This document shows positions 45,968-55,096 of a stretch of DNA of 64,000 nucleotides, piece after piece. How positions within the stretch are numbered: position 1 is the stretch's first letter; each line of letters begins with the position of its first letter. Under the pieces are notes generated by a model. The model worked only from the letters and a program-made list of their open reading frames with translations, made no database searches and was not told the DNA's origin. The stretch covers positions 1,860,001 to 1,924,000 of the forward strand of contig NZ_CP018335.1 of NCBI RefSeq assembly GCF_001902295.1. The letters run 5' to 3'. The translations under genes and the position numbers were made by a program. The DNA comes from Clostridium kluyveri. Lineage in GTDB: Bacteria > Bacillota > Clostridia > Clostridiales > Clostridiaceae.

Positions 45968-46336
45968 TTGTCAATTATGAAAATTCCTGAATCAGAATTA
46001 GAAGTTATGAAAATTATCTGGTCTAGTGAAATTCCTGTATCTTCAAAAGAAGTAGTTAAAATTATGGAAGAAAAAAAAGGATGGAAAATTACAACTACAT
46101 TAACATTACTCTCACGCTTAGGAAAGAAAAAGTTTATAACAGCAACAAAGGGTAAAAAAATTACCTACTATACACCTATAGTAACAGAAAATGAATATTT
46201 AGGGTTAGAAACAAGAGATTTCTTTAAAAAAATTCATGGAAGTTCATTAAAAAGCTTTATTACCACACTACATGAAAATAATGATATTACAGATGATGAT
46301 TTAAATAAATTAGACGAATGGATTAAAGATAGGTGA
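45968..46336 (+). CDS. BlaI/MecI-family transcriptional repressor
   Basis: 122 residues with a winged-helix DNA-binding half: IPESELEVMKIIWSSEIPVSSKEVV and KITTTLTLLSRLGKKKFI, typical of Penicillinase_R proteins. The C-terminal half should dimerise and contain the proteolysis site. TTG at 45968 is 8 nt after AGGAGG; the ATG at 45977 is too distant. It precedes the M56 gene by 4 bp, the standard repressor/sensor-protease pair. Targets are unknown; no beta-lactamase is in the window. Confidence 0.93.
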   Translation: MSIMKIPESELEVMKIIWSSEIPVSSKEVVKIMEEKKGWKITTTLTLLSRLGKKKFITATKGKKITYYTPIVTENEYLGLETRDFFKKIHGSSLKSFITTLHENNDITDDDLNKLDEWIKDR

Positions 46337-46340
46337 TAGT

Positions 46341-47564
46341 ATGATGGAAATATTTATAAAAAATCTATTATATGCGTCTATAGTGGGTAGTATAGAAATT
46401 ATGTCTATTATCGTTTTAAAAACGACTTTACTTAAACGATATACTTGTGCATTTAACTATTATATATGGCTGGCTGTAATATTCAAAATGATTACGCCTT
46501 TTAAAATTCCAATTTATATTCCAGAAAAGATATCTTATATTTTTCAACACTCTCCGAACAATGTAAAGACAATTATAGAAAGTGGAATTTCTTTAAGTGA
46601 GAGTATGAAAATAAAAAATAATGCTAATATAATAACTGCCAATTATCCTATAGAAAACTATTTTATAATACTGTTTTATATATGGCTCATTGTATCCATA
46701 ATACTTTTATCTTATCATATTATTTCCTATATTATCTTCAACAATAAAATTAAACATTTCATTTATGATGTACCTGACAGTGAAATTAGAAATATATATT
46801 CAAAATTGTTAGTTGAAATGAATATTAAAAGAAAAATTTCTCTCAAGCTCTGCTGGGGAATCTCAACACCTCTGGGCATTGGAATATTTAATTCCCATAT
46901 ATTAATTCCTTGTGTTTCATATGATAACCAAGAATTAAAATATATCTTAAAACATGAACTTATGCACTATAAAAGACATGATATGATATATAAGATTTTA
47001 TTATTAATAACTGTAACAGTATACTGGTTTAACCCTTTAGTTTATATAATGTATAAAATAGTAAGTAATGATTGTGAATTATCTTGTGATGAAGCTGTAC
47101 TTAAAAAATCGAATATGAAAGAAAGAAAATTATATGCATCAACTCTTATTAATTCTTTAAGACTTAATAAAAATAATGTAATAAAGCAGAATTTAATTAC
47201 AGGTTTTAATAACAATAAAAATATACTAAAAAGGAGATTAGAAAATATGTTGAATTTAAAAATAAAACAAAAAGGTGTAATTTGGGGAATCTTAATTACA
47301 GTAATAGTAGTTTGTTCATTTATAAGTGTCAATGTACTTGCAGAAGCTACTAAAAACAATAGTACATCGGCAATCGAAAATACAAAAACACAACAACAAA
47401 AAATAACAAGTGATAATTATTCTGATGCCTTACAAGAATATATTAAAGATAATCCTACTAAATTTGATAAAGATAATCCCACTAAAATTTTAGATGACTT
47501 TATGAAGGAAAATAATTTAGATCATCTTACTGTTGACTTTACTGCACCTGTTAACACAGACTAG
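46341..47564 (+). CDS. BlaR1-like M56 membrane metalloprotease, probably truncated at the C terminus
   Basis: 407 residues with three to four N-terminal membrane segments, the zinc protease motif KHELMHYKRHD near 210 (HExxH), ELSCDEAVL near 251 and another membrane segment near 310. Known relatives sense a signal outside and cleave the BlaI repressor. The extracellular tail here is only about 80 residues, Asn/Thr/Lys-rich, with DNPTKFDKDNPTK, and no penicillin-binding domain. The gene ends exactly where an IS3 remnant begins, so the sensor part may have been lost or replaced. Confidence 0.85.
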   Translation: MMEIFIKNLLYASIVGSIEIMSIIVLKTTLLKRYTCAFNYYIWLAVIFKMITPFKIPIYIPEKISYIFQHSPNNVKTIIESGISLSESMKIKNNANIITANYPIENYFIILFYIWLIVSIILLSYHIISYIIFNNKIKHFIYDVPDSEIRNIYSKLLVEMNIKRKISLKLCWGISTPLGIGIFNSHILIPCVSYDNQELKYILKHELMHYKRHDMIYKILLLITVTVYWFNPLVYIMYKIVSNDCELSCDEAVLKKSNMKERKLYASTLINSLRLNKNNVIKQNLITGFNNNKNILKRRLENMLNLKIKQKGVIWGILITVIVVCSFISVNVLAEATKNNSTSAIENTKTQQQKITSDNYSDALQEYIKDNPTKFDKDNPTKILDDFMKENNLDHLTVDFTAPVNTD

Positions 47565-48397
47565 ATATTAAGTAACCAATTATCTTCCTGCTGTAGAGAT
47601 CCATGACAGATGCAAGATAACACCATCCATCTTTTACAGTATGTATATAAGTTATATATGTACACCATTTTTCGTTAATAGTACTTGCATTGAAGTATCT
47701 TTTTAAGATATTTTCTTTTCCCTGTATGGTGGAACTGGATTGAACCGGCCTGAATTTTTTACATACAATGGCCCGTATACCTAATTCTCTCATAAGTCGC
47801 TGGGTTCTTTTAATGCTTATATTTATATTTGCCCTAGCTTATGATTTATTTTTATTGCACCATAACGTCCCTTACTATCTCTATAAATATCTAGAATAGA
47901 GGATTTAATCTGTTCATTTTGAATACTTCATGTACTCTGGCTGCGCCTGGAATTTTTATAAAAAGAACTTCTTGGTACGTTAAAAATCTCACACATTAAC
48001 TTAATACTATAATTATTTTTGTTATCTTTAATAAACTTGTATAATACATTTAAATTTTCTTTGCAAATATGGCCATAGCCTTTTTTAATATCTCATTTTC
48101 TTTCTCCAACCTGGCCATTTTTTTTATCAATGCCTGATAACCATCTGTCGTAATAGTTTTGTTATTATCTATCTGTATAGATGTTGATTTTTTAACCCAC
48201 GATTTTATTGTTGATTTAGATGCGTCATATTCGTTGTTTAACTCACTTAAAGATTTACCTGATTTATAAAGTTCTACTATTGTATTTTTAAAATCTTCTG
48301 TATATCTTTTGGATTTATTTTACATCTTTCTAGACACTCCTTTTCTTTTATTCTATATTGTTCGAATTTTTGTGTCTACATTTTTATACTAGCACCA
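47551..48397 (-). mobile_element. IS3/IS150-family remnant, copy A
   Basis: The outer end GCACCA at 48392-48397 equals that of copy B (57193-57198). From there the minus strand reads orfA (KSKRYTEDFKNTIVELYKSG ... KENEILKKAMAIFAK), then a shifted orfB with stops, and finally a 243-bp open stretch (47793-47551) with INEKWCTYITYIHTVKDGWC and MDLYSRKIIGY, the first DDE Asp region. The last catalytic third is missing. The orfA ATG (48325) is followed at once by TAA. The 47565-48609 gap beyond it holds only a small repeat shared with 51016-51075. Confidence 0.8.
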
Positions 48398-48609
48398 ATT
48401 ATTACTATGATATATATTTGATTTTACTTTTGTTACAACTTACTGCATTATCACAATTATGTAGCAACCTTGACGCTACTCATTGAACCAAGGGCATATG
48501 ATAATAGTGAACTTTTATATTCCTATTAGCAATCTCCATTCTTTTGCAGCCAATACTTTTCTAATTTTGAAGTCAGAACTCACCACTTTGAAGATAGCTT
48601 TTTAATAAA

Positions 48610-49425
48610 CTATAAAGTACTTAGTTGAAACATATCAATTTTAGAGTAATTAACATTCGATTGACTGCTACTCAATGTAACAAGACAAATATCATTTGGT
48701 ATGCTTAGTGGTATGCTTAGAAATCTTGCCTTTAAAAATATATAATTTTTATTCGGATGCAGCACTCTTTTATCTTGAGTTGTAATTATTTCTATTATAT
48801 TTTCATTTACTATAGCAAATGTTCCCCCTTTAAATTCGATATCAAGAAAATTAACAGTGTCATTATTAAGGACATATTTAGTTTGGTCCTTAACGTTAAG
48901 CATATTAATGTTACGTTTCTCATCATCTATAATTGCTATGTACTCATGTGGAAATACTCTAACAACCTTGTGCTTTATTGACTCCTGATGAAATTTGTAT
49001 AACTTAGGATATAATCTCTCAATTTCTTTATAATCAATTTTTTGTATTGTCTTTTCATATGCACAAACCCTATAGAACTCACCCTTATATATTGTTAAAA
49101 CTAAGCCATTCTCATTCCATTCATATAAAGTTGAAAAAATTAAACTCTCTAATCCATTATTTAGATAAATCACTTTATATTCATAGTTTGCAATATCAAT
49201 ATGCACCATACATTCGTTATCTGGGCAAAATAGTAACATTTCTTTATTATTAATGAAAGAGGAGTACACTGTTATACCTTCAAAAATATTTAATCTTTTT
49301 ATTAAATCAAGATTGTTATCAAGTATTAGTATACCATCATAGTTATCATTAATGATTATTTTATCCGATAAAACCTCCATAAAATATATATCGTTCTGCT
49401 TAAATTCTTTTGTCTTTATAAGCAC
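48610..49425 (-). CDS. unknown protein, probable immunity protein for the colicin-E3-like toxin
   Basis: 271 residues with no family I recognise. It is rich in short beta strands of hydrophobic and Asp/Asn residues (KIIINDNYDGILILDNNLDLI, recurring hydrophobic-aromatic strands), suggestive of a beta-propeller-like fold, and no signal peptide. GTG start 49425 follows TTGGAGGTG. It sits 70 bp downstream of the toxin pseudogene in the same orientation, the place where LXG cassettes keep the immunity gene; that is the only basis for the function. Confidence 0.5.
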   Translation of the reverse strand: MLIKTKEFKQNDIYFMEVLSDKIIINDNYDGILILDNNLDLIKRLNIFEGITVYSSFINNKEMLLFCPDNECMVHIDIANYEYKVIYLNNGLESLIFSTLYEWNENGLVLTIYKGEFYRVCAYEKTIQKIDYKEIERLYPKLYKFHQESIKHKVVRVFPHEYIAIIDDEKRNINMLNVKDQTKYVLNNDTVNFLDIEFKGGTFAIVNENIIEIITTQDKRVLHPNKNYIFLKARFLSIPLSIPNDICLVTLSSSQSNVNYSKIDMFQLSTL

Positions 49426-49495
49426 TTGACTTCACCTCCAAAATAAATATTTAGTAGAAAGGCATGTATACAACAATGCCTTTCTACTGAAGATA

Positions 49496-50624
49496 TTATT
49501 TTACATTAATCTTTTTTGTTGAGTCTACAGTTTCTGGTATTAGCTCTCCAGTTTGTGGATTAGCTTCACCAATATGATTTCCCCTCTTATCAAATACCTC
49601 CAAATGTGATGCCTCTCCTGTGTGGAAAGTATCACGGTAATAATAATTATCACCATTTTTGTAAACTTGAGCACCTTTAACCTTAATATTAGTCTTCTTA
49701 TAATCTTTACTACTTAATACGGTCTCCTTATCTAATGGTACACGATTATCTTTTATGTAATCTGGAGCTTTACCCGGCCCTTTATTCCCTTCACCTTTAA
49801 TCAATGAGAACAAGTCTTCACTAAAATTATGTGCTGATTTAATTGTAGCAGCACCCCTATGGGTTACAAGACCTAAACTTGCAGCGTTTAAAGCAACACC
49901 AGCAGGAGCGAGTACTACTGTACCGTCTGCTGTAAACCCTAAAAGCTCTCCCCCAGCTCCAGTTCCAGCCTCTGCAGCTCCAAATGCAAATGACCCTATA
50001 TCACCAGCTAACTCACCTATTTTATATGGTATTGATTTAGCCATACTGCTTTGATTTATTCCACCAACAGTAAATACAGTCCCCCAAAAAATATTTTTAT
50101 CAAGTGAATTACCTGCTCCCTATTATAAAGTCTTCTCCAGACTTCTTTATAGACTTAAGAAAACCATCATTATCTGCTAGCTCTAAAAGTGGTCCATATA
50201 TATTTGTGTCACCAAACTTTAATTTTAAATTATCAGCTATCTCTTGACCATTAGCTTCCTTTATCGCTTGTCCTTTTAATTCAGCATATTCATCTTTACT
50301 TAATACTTTTTCTACATATGATAATAGCTCTTTTTCTCCATTAGTCAAGTCATTTGGATTCTTTAACATTAACTGTATTACTTTATTCTTATCTACTTGT
50401 CCATTTTCTGAAATAGCAGAAACACCCCTAAATTCAGATATTCCTACAGTTATTCCTGATATTTTTGAAAATACTGAACATATATTTTCTTCCATATCTC
50501 TTACACCATTACAATATGCATTAAATGAATCATTGAATTCTGTCAAACTTGTTGTTTGATTTTTAAGTGAATTTTGTAAATTGAGGACATTTTCTTCTAA
50601 TACTTCTACCTGTCTTTCAGATCC
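49496..50624 (-). pseudogene. LXG-type toxin pseudogene with a colicin-E3-like RNase domain
   Basis: The upper part (50624-50109) matches residues about 192-275 of the intact toxin at 55097 (VLNLQNSLKNQTTSL, FRGVSAISENGQVDKN), then diverges. One extra G near 50118 breaks the frame; in the shifted frame a Gly-rich pre-toxin region and a C-terminal domain (50044-49496) follow. That domain ends YYYRDTFHTGEASHLEVFDK and HIGEANPQTGE, the D..H...E pattern of colicin E3 16S rRNA nucleases. The N-terminal LXG module is absent, replaced in frame by integrase sequence. Such toxins are exported by type VII secretion to kill neighbours; this one should be dead. Confidence 0.75.
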
Positions 50625-50943
50625 TTAGGCTAGTTTTATTCTATCCTTTGCAATATCTACCACAGCATTTTTTGTATAGCCATTATCTACTAGATATTTG
50701 TTGAATGATTGAATACTATTTACTTTCTTATTTATAGTTGATAGCTCATATCGATTTTCAATGAGGTAGTCCCTATAGCTGGTGATGTAGAATCTTTTCA
50801 TTTTTCCAGTGAAGTCTATCCCTCTACTCGCAAGAAATGCTACAAAAGCAGAAGTGTCTCCAATATAACTTTCTATTGTTTTTACACTCTTTCCATATTC
50901 TTCTAGATGTATCTTGAATCTTTGTACCAGTTCATTTAATCAT
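50625..50943 (-). pseudogene. tyrosine recombinase N-terminal fragment fused to the LXG remnant
   Basis: From about 50936 the minus strand reads NELVQRFKIHLEEYGKSVKT, RDYLIENRYELSTINKKVNS and so on: the SAM-like core-binding domain of a phage-type integrase. A stray base after the ATG at 50943 shifts the start, and TAA at 50625-50627 interrupts DRIKLA. After this stop the same frame continues GSERQVEVLEE and then directly VLNLQNSL of the toxin. The catalytic domain is absent. A second, shorter copy lies at 54360-54437. Confidence 0.65.
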
Positions 50944-50980
50944 GCTTACTTGTTCCTTTCATTGTTTTAGGCATAGAAAA

Positions 50981-51013
50981 AAGGCTAATGCCTTTTTTGT
51001 CAGCATTAGCCTT
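50981..51013. terminator. bidirectional hairpin upstream of the integrase fragment
   Basis: AAGGCTAATGC (50981-50991) is the exact reverse complement of GCATTAGCCTT (51003-51013) with a T-rich loop and A/T runs on both sides. A decayed relative (CAGCGTTAGCC) precedes the second integrase fragment near 54461. The rest of the 50944-51183 gap has no gene. Confidence 0.7.
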
Positions 51014-51183
51014 CATTATTACTATAATATATATTTGATTTTTACTTTTGTTACAGCTCACTACATTATTACAATTATGCAGTGAACTATTTTGTATCTT
51101 TTATCAATTTCCATCCATTGTTTCTGTAATTACTTTTATGCAGTTAGGATTTATAATTATTTGCAGCCAGTCCTAAATTTTTA

Positions 51184-51660
51184 TTATTGTGATAGCATAT
51201 TAAAAAATTGATTAACATTATCAGCTACTTTTTCTGTAACAGGCTGAAAGTCATCTGAATCTTCATGGTTCCATACTACAATACATGGATTAATATTCTT
51301 TCTGTAATCGAAGCATATAAAATCTCCTGCAAATAAAGTTGCTATTGGAATAACATTCATACCTATTAAATCCTCATCATCAATTAGTCTACAATCTAAT
51401 TGTGTTAACACTGATGTCAAATCATACCATCCATATGTTTCATTTTCCTTTGGTTTATCAAGAAGACATAAAAATCTTTCAATTACATACTCTTTTCCGT
51501 TACTATATAGAATATTGGTTATAGGTTTACTTCCATTAAAATTTCTCAAGAAGTCCTTATATTCCATTGGTAATTCTACCCTATACGTTTTTTCGAACCA
51601 TTCAATTCTTTCATTACTTGGCTTTGGTAATATTATGCTAGTTTCATCAATCTTCAACAT
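51184..51660 (-). CDS. SMI1/KNR4 (SUKH) family immunity protein
   Basis: 158 residues from ATG 51660, 6-7 nt after TAGGAG; TTG 51666 is less likely. The pattern RIEWFEKTYRVELPMEYKDF ... FNGSKPIT ... IPIATLFAGDFICFDYR ... PCIVVWNHE is that of SUKH proteins, a large group of immunity proteins for contact-dependent and type VII toxins. It begins 10 bp after the stop of the WHH nuclease toxin remnant, so that toxin is its likely partner. With the toxin dead it is an orphan that may still protect against relatives. Confidence 0.85.
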   Translation of the reverse strand: MLKIDETSIILPKPSNERIEWFEKTYRVELPMEYKDFLRNFNGSKPITNILYSNGKEYVIERFLCLLDKPKENETYGWYDLTSVLTQLDCRLIDDEDLIGMNVIPIATLFAGDFICFDYRKNINPCIVVWNHEDSDDFQPVTEKVADNVNQFFNMLSQ

Positions 51661-51669
51661 TATCAACTC

Positions 51670-52155
51670 CTACCTTATCCCATATGATGACCAGTTTCCT
51701 AAGCTCCTGCCACCTTTATGATTTATAATATTGTGTATACCGAATGGTACTAATTCCATTCTACCATCAATTTCGGAATGGTGCCATGTCGTTCCTTATG
51801 GGCGACCACCTTCAATTTGACTATCAAGCCATTTAAATTGTTCCTTATCTGTAGAATTCCATAACTCTTTTGGAAGTTGTTCTACTCTTTGAATTTGACC
51901 TGCACTTTCAAAATCTGGATACCTGGTTCCAAGTTTCATTTGCACATCTGGAATTAATCTTCTATCAATTGCTTTTTGTCTAATTGCCTTACGCTGTCCC
52001 GCTGTTAGTTCAGCTCCTCCTGGTATATCTTCTGCCCAGTTCCATACTTTATTTGAATTTACTACGTCTGCATAATCATTAGCTAACGTACACTCAGCAT
52101 TACTTACCCCCTGGTATGATAAGCTTGTAAAGATTAAATAAATAGTTCCTATCAA
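51670..52155 (-). pseudogene. WHH-type HNH nuclease toxin, N-terminally truncated, with an internal stop
   Basis: The frame from 52155 carries ELTAGQRKAIRQKAIDRR and ends QIEGGRP at a TAA (51796-51798). Beyond it the same frame reads GTTWHHSEIDGRMELVPFG and HNIINHKGG, then TAG at 51670-51672. The WHH ... HN ... H signature is that of the WHH group of HNH/Endo VII toxins. The stop falls just before the catalytic motif. Upstream toxin modules are missing; IS110 copy C begins within about 70 bp of the truncated end. The SUKH immunity gene follows. Confidence 0.75.
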
Positions 52156-52224
52156 AAACTTTAATTATAGTTCTTTTATAATCCTAAAGTTACTTTTATA
52201 ACTATTGTTTAATCACTCTAATTT

Positions 52225-52425
52225 TGAGACAATATTCTCGTATAGATAGAGGTTTACGTCCGCCCCCTTGAGGCTTCCTTGACCTCGTGACTAAGACTGT
52301 TACCTCATCTCTGCGAGATATTGCGTATAAGCTGGATGTTGGTTATATTTATATAATTCTTCGTATATCGAACCAGGATGTAACTTGCATTGAACTGGGG
52401 ATTCTATCTAAATTAATATTAAAGG
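52225..52425 (+). ncRNA. candidate IS110 bridge RNA, copy C
   Basis: The non-coding stretch before the IS110 pseudogene holds, in order, CCTTGA, AGACTGTTACCTC, GCTGGATGTTGG (52331-52342), TTCTTCGTAT and GGGGATTCTATCTAAA, the same blocks as at 7985-7800 on the minus strand. Variable segments between them are where guide loops should lie. With the transposase broken, this RNA could only act with another copy's recombinase, for example the intact one at 6595. Confidence 0.55.
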
Positions 52426-52434
52426 AGATTTTTT

Positions 52435-53607
52435 ATGTATATTGTTGGTATTGATATTGGTAAAAATAATCATGAAGCTACTATTATTGATGATACTGGC
52501 GCTATCATTGGTAAATCACTTAAATTTACAAACTCTCATAATGGTGCAAATAAGTTAATTGAGTACATATCTAAAAATATTGGTTCTTCTGAAGTTATCT
52601 TTGATTTGGAAGCTACAGGACATTATTGGCTTTCATTATATTCATTTTTACTTGAAAAAGGCTATTCGATTAATGTTATAAATCCTATTCAATCTGATAG
52701 CTTTAGAAACCTCTATATAAGACAAACTAAAAATGATACTGTAGATTCATTTATCATTGCTGAAGTCATAAGATTTGGCAGATTCACTACAACTCAACTT
52801 GCAGATGACAAATTACTTTCACTAAGACAACTTTGCAGATATCGATTATCTTTAGTTGATAGTGTTTCTGAGCTTAAATGCAGAATAATCACGGTTCTGG
52901 ATCAAGTTTTTCCTGAATATGAAAAGCTGTTTTCCGATACTTGGGGAACTAGTTCTAAAGCCCTTCTTGAAAAATATCAAACACCTGAAGATATATTAGC
53001 ACTTGATATATCTGCACTAGCTAATTTCTTAAAAACACATAGTCGCGGTCAGCTTGGCTATGCCAAAGCAGAAAAAATTAAAGATGCAGCTCAAAATACT
53101 TTTGGAATTAAAATTGCTCAAAGTGCTTTTAAATTTCAACCTAAACAACTTATTGACCAAGTATTATTTATATAAAACCAAATTAAGAGTTTGGATGAAG
53201 AAATTGAATTTTATTATAATCAATTTGATTCCCATTTAATTTCAATTCCTGGTATTGGATCTATAACTGCTTCTATCATTCTTAGTGAGATTGGAGACAT
53301 AACTTGCTTTAAGAATGCATCAAGCCTTGTTGCTTATGCTGGCATTGACCCTACTGTAAAACAATCTGGCCAATTCTTAGCCAATAACAGTAAAATGTTC
53401 AAGCGTGGTTCTCCATATCTATGACGTGCCTTATTTCTTGCTGCTTCAACCTGCACTTTACACGAGAGTCCTCTTAATGACTATTATAACAAAAAACGAA
53501 GTGAAGGTAAGCACCATCTTACTGCCATTGGAGCGGTAGCTCATAAGCTTACCCATATTGTTTTTGCTATTATGAGAGATAATAAGGACTACGTCCCTAT
53601 GGTATAG
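52435..53607 (+). pseudogene. IS110-family transposase pseudogene (copy C), two in-frame stops
   Basis: A 391-codon frame of full IS110 length: IVGIDIGKNNHEATI, DLEATGHYWLSLYS, RQTKNDTVDSF, SIPGIGSITAS and FKRGSPYL. It is interrupted by TAA at 53173-53175 and by TGA at 53422-53424, directly after the catalytic-Ser motif, then runs on (RALFLAAS ... KKRSEGKHHLT) to TAG at 53605-53607. Both stops are one C-to-T step from the expected Gln and Arg codons, and no indels are present. It is closely related to copy A at 6595. Confidence 0.92.
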
Positions 53608-53648
53608 TCCTTACTTAATATAAAGTTTCATTTTAAAAAGCATTAGTT

Positions 53649-54059
53649 TTAATGTTCTTTTTGTTGTACCATAAAATCCAAAGTTTCCAAAGCTTCTTTA
53701 GCAGCATCAACAATATTTTGATTATCTGATAGTAAATAATTACTTATTATATTTCTATATTGTATTTTACCACTTGACCCTAATATTGTAATGATGTTTT
53801 CTAAAATTTGACTAGATTCAACATTTAAGTATTCATTTAAAAATGATATATCAAAGTCATCTAAATGTGAAATATGTAAAAATGCTGTACAAATAACATC
53901 TATACATGCCTCTATAATTTCATTATTAGTAGTATTTAGCAACTCTTTTTTTATTTTTTCTAAATAATTTAGCGCATCATTTAATAAAATATCCTTATCG
54001 TATTCAAAAATATCTCCTATATGGTAAATTGAATTTACTAACTGTCTATCACTACTCAT
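53649..54059 (-). CDS. helical HEAT-like protein, probable orphan immunity protein
   Basis: 136 residues, almost entirely predicted amphipathic helix with repeated pairs (LVNSIYHIGDI, YLEKIKKELL, ACIDVICTAFLHISHLDDF, LENIITILGSSGKIQYRNII, ALETLDFMV). This resembles small HEAT-repeat immunity proteins found with polymorphic toxins. No signal or membrane segment. GAGGAG lies about 13 nt before the ATG, a slightly long spacing. Its toxin is not recognisable nearby. Function is inferred only from context. Confidence 0.5.
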   Translation of the reverse strand: MSSDRQLVNSIYHIGDIFEYDKDILLNDALNYLEKIKKELLNTTNNEIIEACIDVICTAFLHISHLDDFDISFLNEYLNVESSQILENIITILGSSGKIQYRNIISNYLLSDNQNIVDAAKEALETLDFMVQQKEH

Positions 54060-54082
54060 ATTAATTTTTCTTCTCCTCTCTT

Positions 54083-54328
54083 ATGGATTTTTTATTGGAA
54101 GGAAAACTTGGACAGGAAGCTTTAAATGATATGCATATACATATATCCGGCATTCGTTATAGTGAAAAAGGGGAGAGGAATCACCTACCCTTTCTTGAAA
54201 GTGATTTCAATTATGTAGACTGTTTAAGAAGTCTAAAAAAATTCAAAGCAAAGGGATGTATAATTTGTGAAAGCCCTATGCTTGGAAAGGGTGCTTTGAT
54301 GCTAAAAAACATATATGAAAAATTATAA
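54083..54328 (+). pseudogene. C-terminal fragment of an endonuclease-IV-like TIM-barrel protein
   Basis: The 81 residues contain NDMHIHISGIRYSEKGERNH, ESDFNYVDCLRSL and KAKGCIICESPMLGKGALML, the last strands and metal-binding His/Glu region of AP-endonuclease-2-type TIM barrels. The N-terminal two thirds are missing and there is no ribosome binding site before the first ATG. It is on the opposite strand to the surrounding toxin cassettes and marks a recombination junction near 54075. Confidence 0.65.
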
Positions 54329-54359
54329 TATTTTTTTATATCTACGGAAAATTTTTGGC

Positions 54360-54437
54360 GCTTACTTCTATTGTTTTGACGCTCTTTCCATCTTCCGCTA
54401 AGTGTATTTTAAAATTCTATACCAATGCATTTGTCAT
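54360..54437 (-). pseudogene. second tyrosine recombinase N-terminal fragment
   Basis: After AGGGGGT the ATG at 54437 opens MTNALV, a TAG, then NFKIHLAEDGKSVKTIE, matching the start of the fragment at 50936 (LVQRFKIHLEEYGKSVKTIE). Homology then ends. The sequence before it (54440-54540), with a GCAGTGA-containing block, also resembles the stretch at 51000-51080, so a whole segment was duplicated. The rest of the 54329-54660 gap has no gene. Confidence 0.6.
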
Positions 54438-54660
54438 TGTTGTTTACCCCCTTCTTTTTCAGCGTTAGCCTTTACTGTTTCTGCCATGTACTTTTTTACT
54501 CTTGTTGCTCCTCACTGCTTTATTTAGATTATGCAGTGAATTTTTGTAAACTCTGCTTGTTCAAAACTATGAATATAATCACAACTTTACTTTATTAATA
54601 TTTGTTGATTTTTTTTTGCAGTTAGTTAGCTCTATATTCTGAAGTGAGTCTAACTAATTT

Positions 54661-55077
54661 TTAATCATAGTACCCATTTTCGAATATAATTACTCCTTCA
54701 ACGGGTTCTAAAGGGTCATCCTCTGCAAATGGAGCATATATGCCAACTCCATACTTATATGATGTTAAACCTGTATCTTCATATTCAGTCTCTTCATCCA
54801 ACATCAAAAATAAGTTCTTAACATCCTTATACGATTCTCCTATTAAATTTGTTCCATTAAGTGTTACAATTGCTGGTTTGAAAAACTCTATTGCTTCACA
54901 TACACCAGGGTCTTTGTAATAAACATAACACATATCAAAGGCATCTGTTTCAAATTCATCATCCTCAAACTTTTTAAATTTCCTTGGCTTGATACGTAAA
55001 ATGTTCTCAATTTGTTGACTAGTCATACCTAATAAAATTTTTCCTACACCTACATATGGTTCTATTGAAAATTCCAT
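54661..55077 (-). CDS. probable immunity protein for the adjacent LXG nuclease toxin
   Basis: 138 acidic residues, no signal peptide. Visible stretches: MEFSIEPYVGVGKILLGMTS, DAFDMCYVYYKDPGVCEAIE and VGIYAPFAEDDPLEPVEGVI, a mixed alpha/beta protein with a KILLGMT-like N terminus seen in small immunity-type proteins. It begins 19 bp after the toxin stop in the same direction, the standard toxin-immunity order. The acidic nature suits binding a basic nuclease. Confidence 0.65.
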   Translation of the reverse strand: MEFSIEPYVGVGKILLGMTSQQIENILRIKPRKFKKFEDDEFETDAFDMCYVYYKDPGVCEAIEFFKPAIVTLNGTNLIGESYKDVKNLFLMLDEETEYEDTGLTSYKYGVGIYAPFAEDDPLEPVEGVIIFENGYYD

Positions 55078-55096
55078 GCTCTAAACCTCCAGTTTA

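Noticed and set aside
51016..51080. Repeat shared with 48402-48475 as a possible riboswitch or attachment site
   Set aside because: It is AT-rich without clear pairing and is best explained as duplicated flank of the toxin cassettes.
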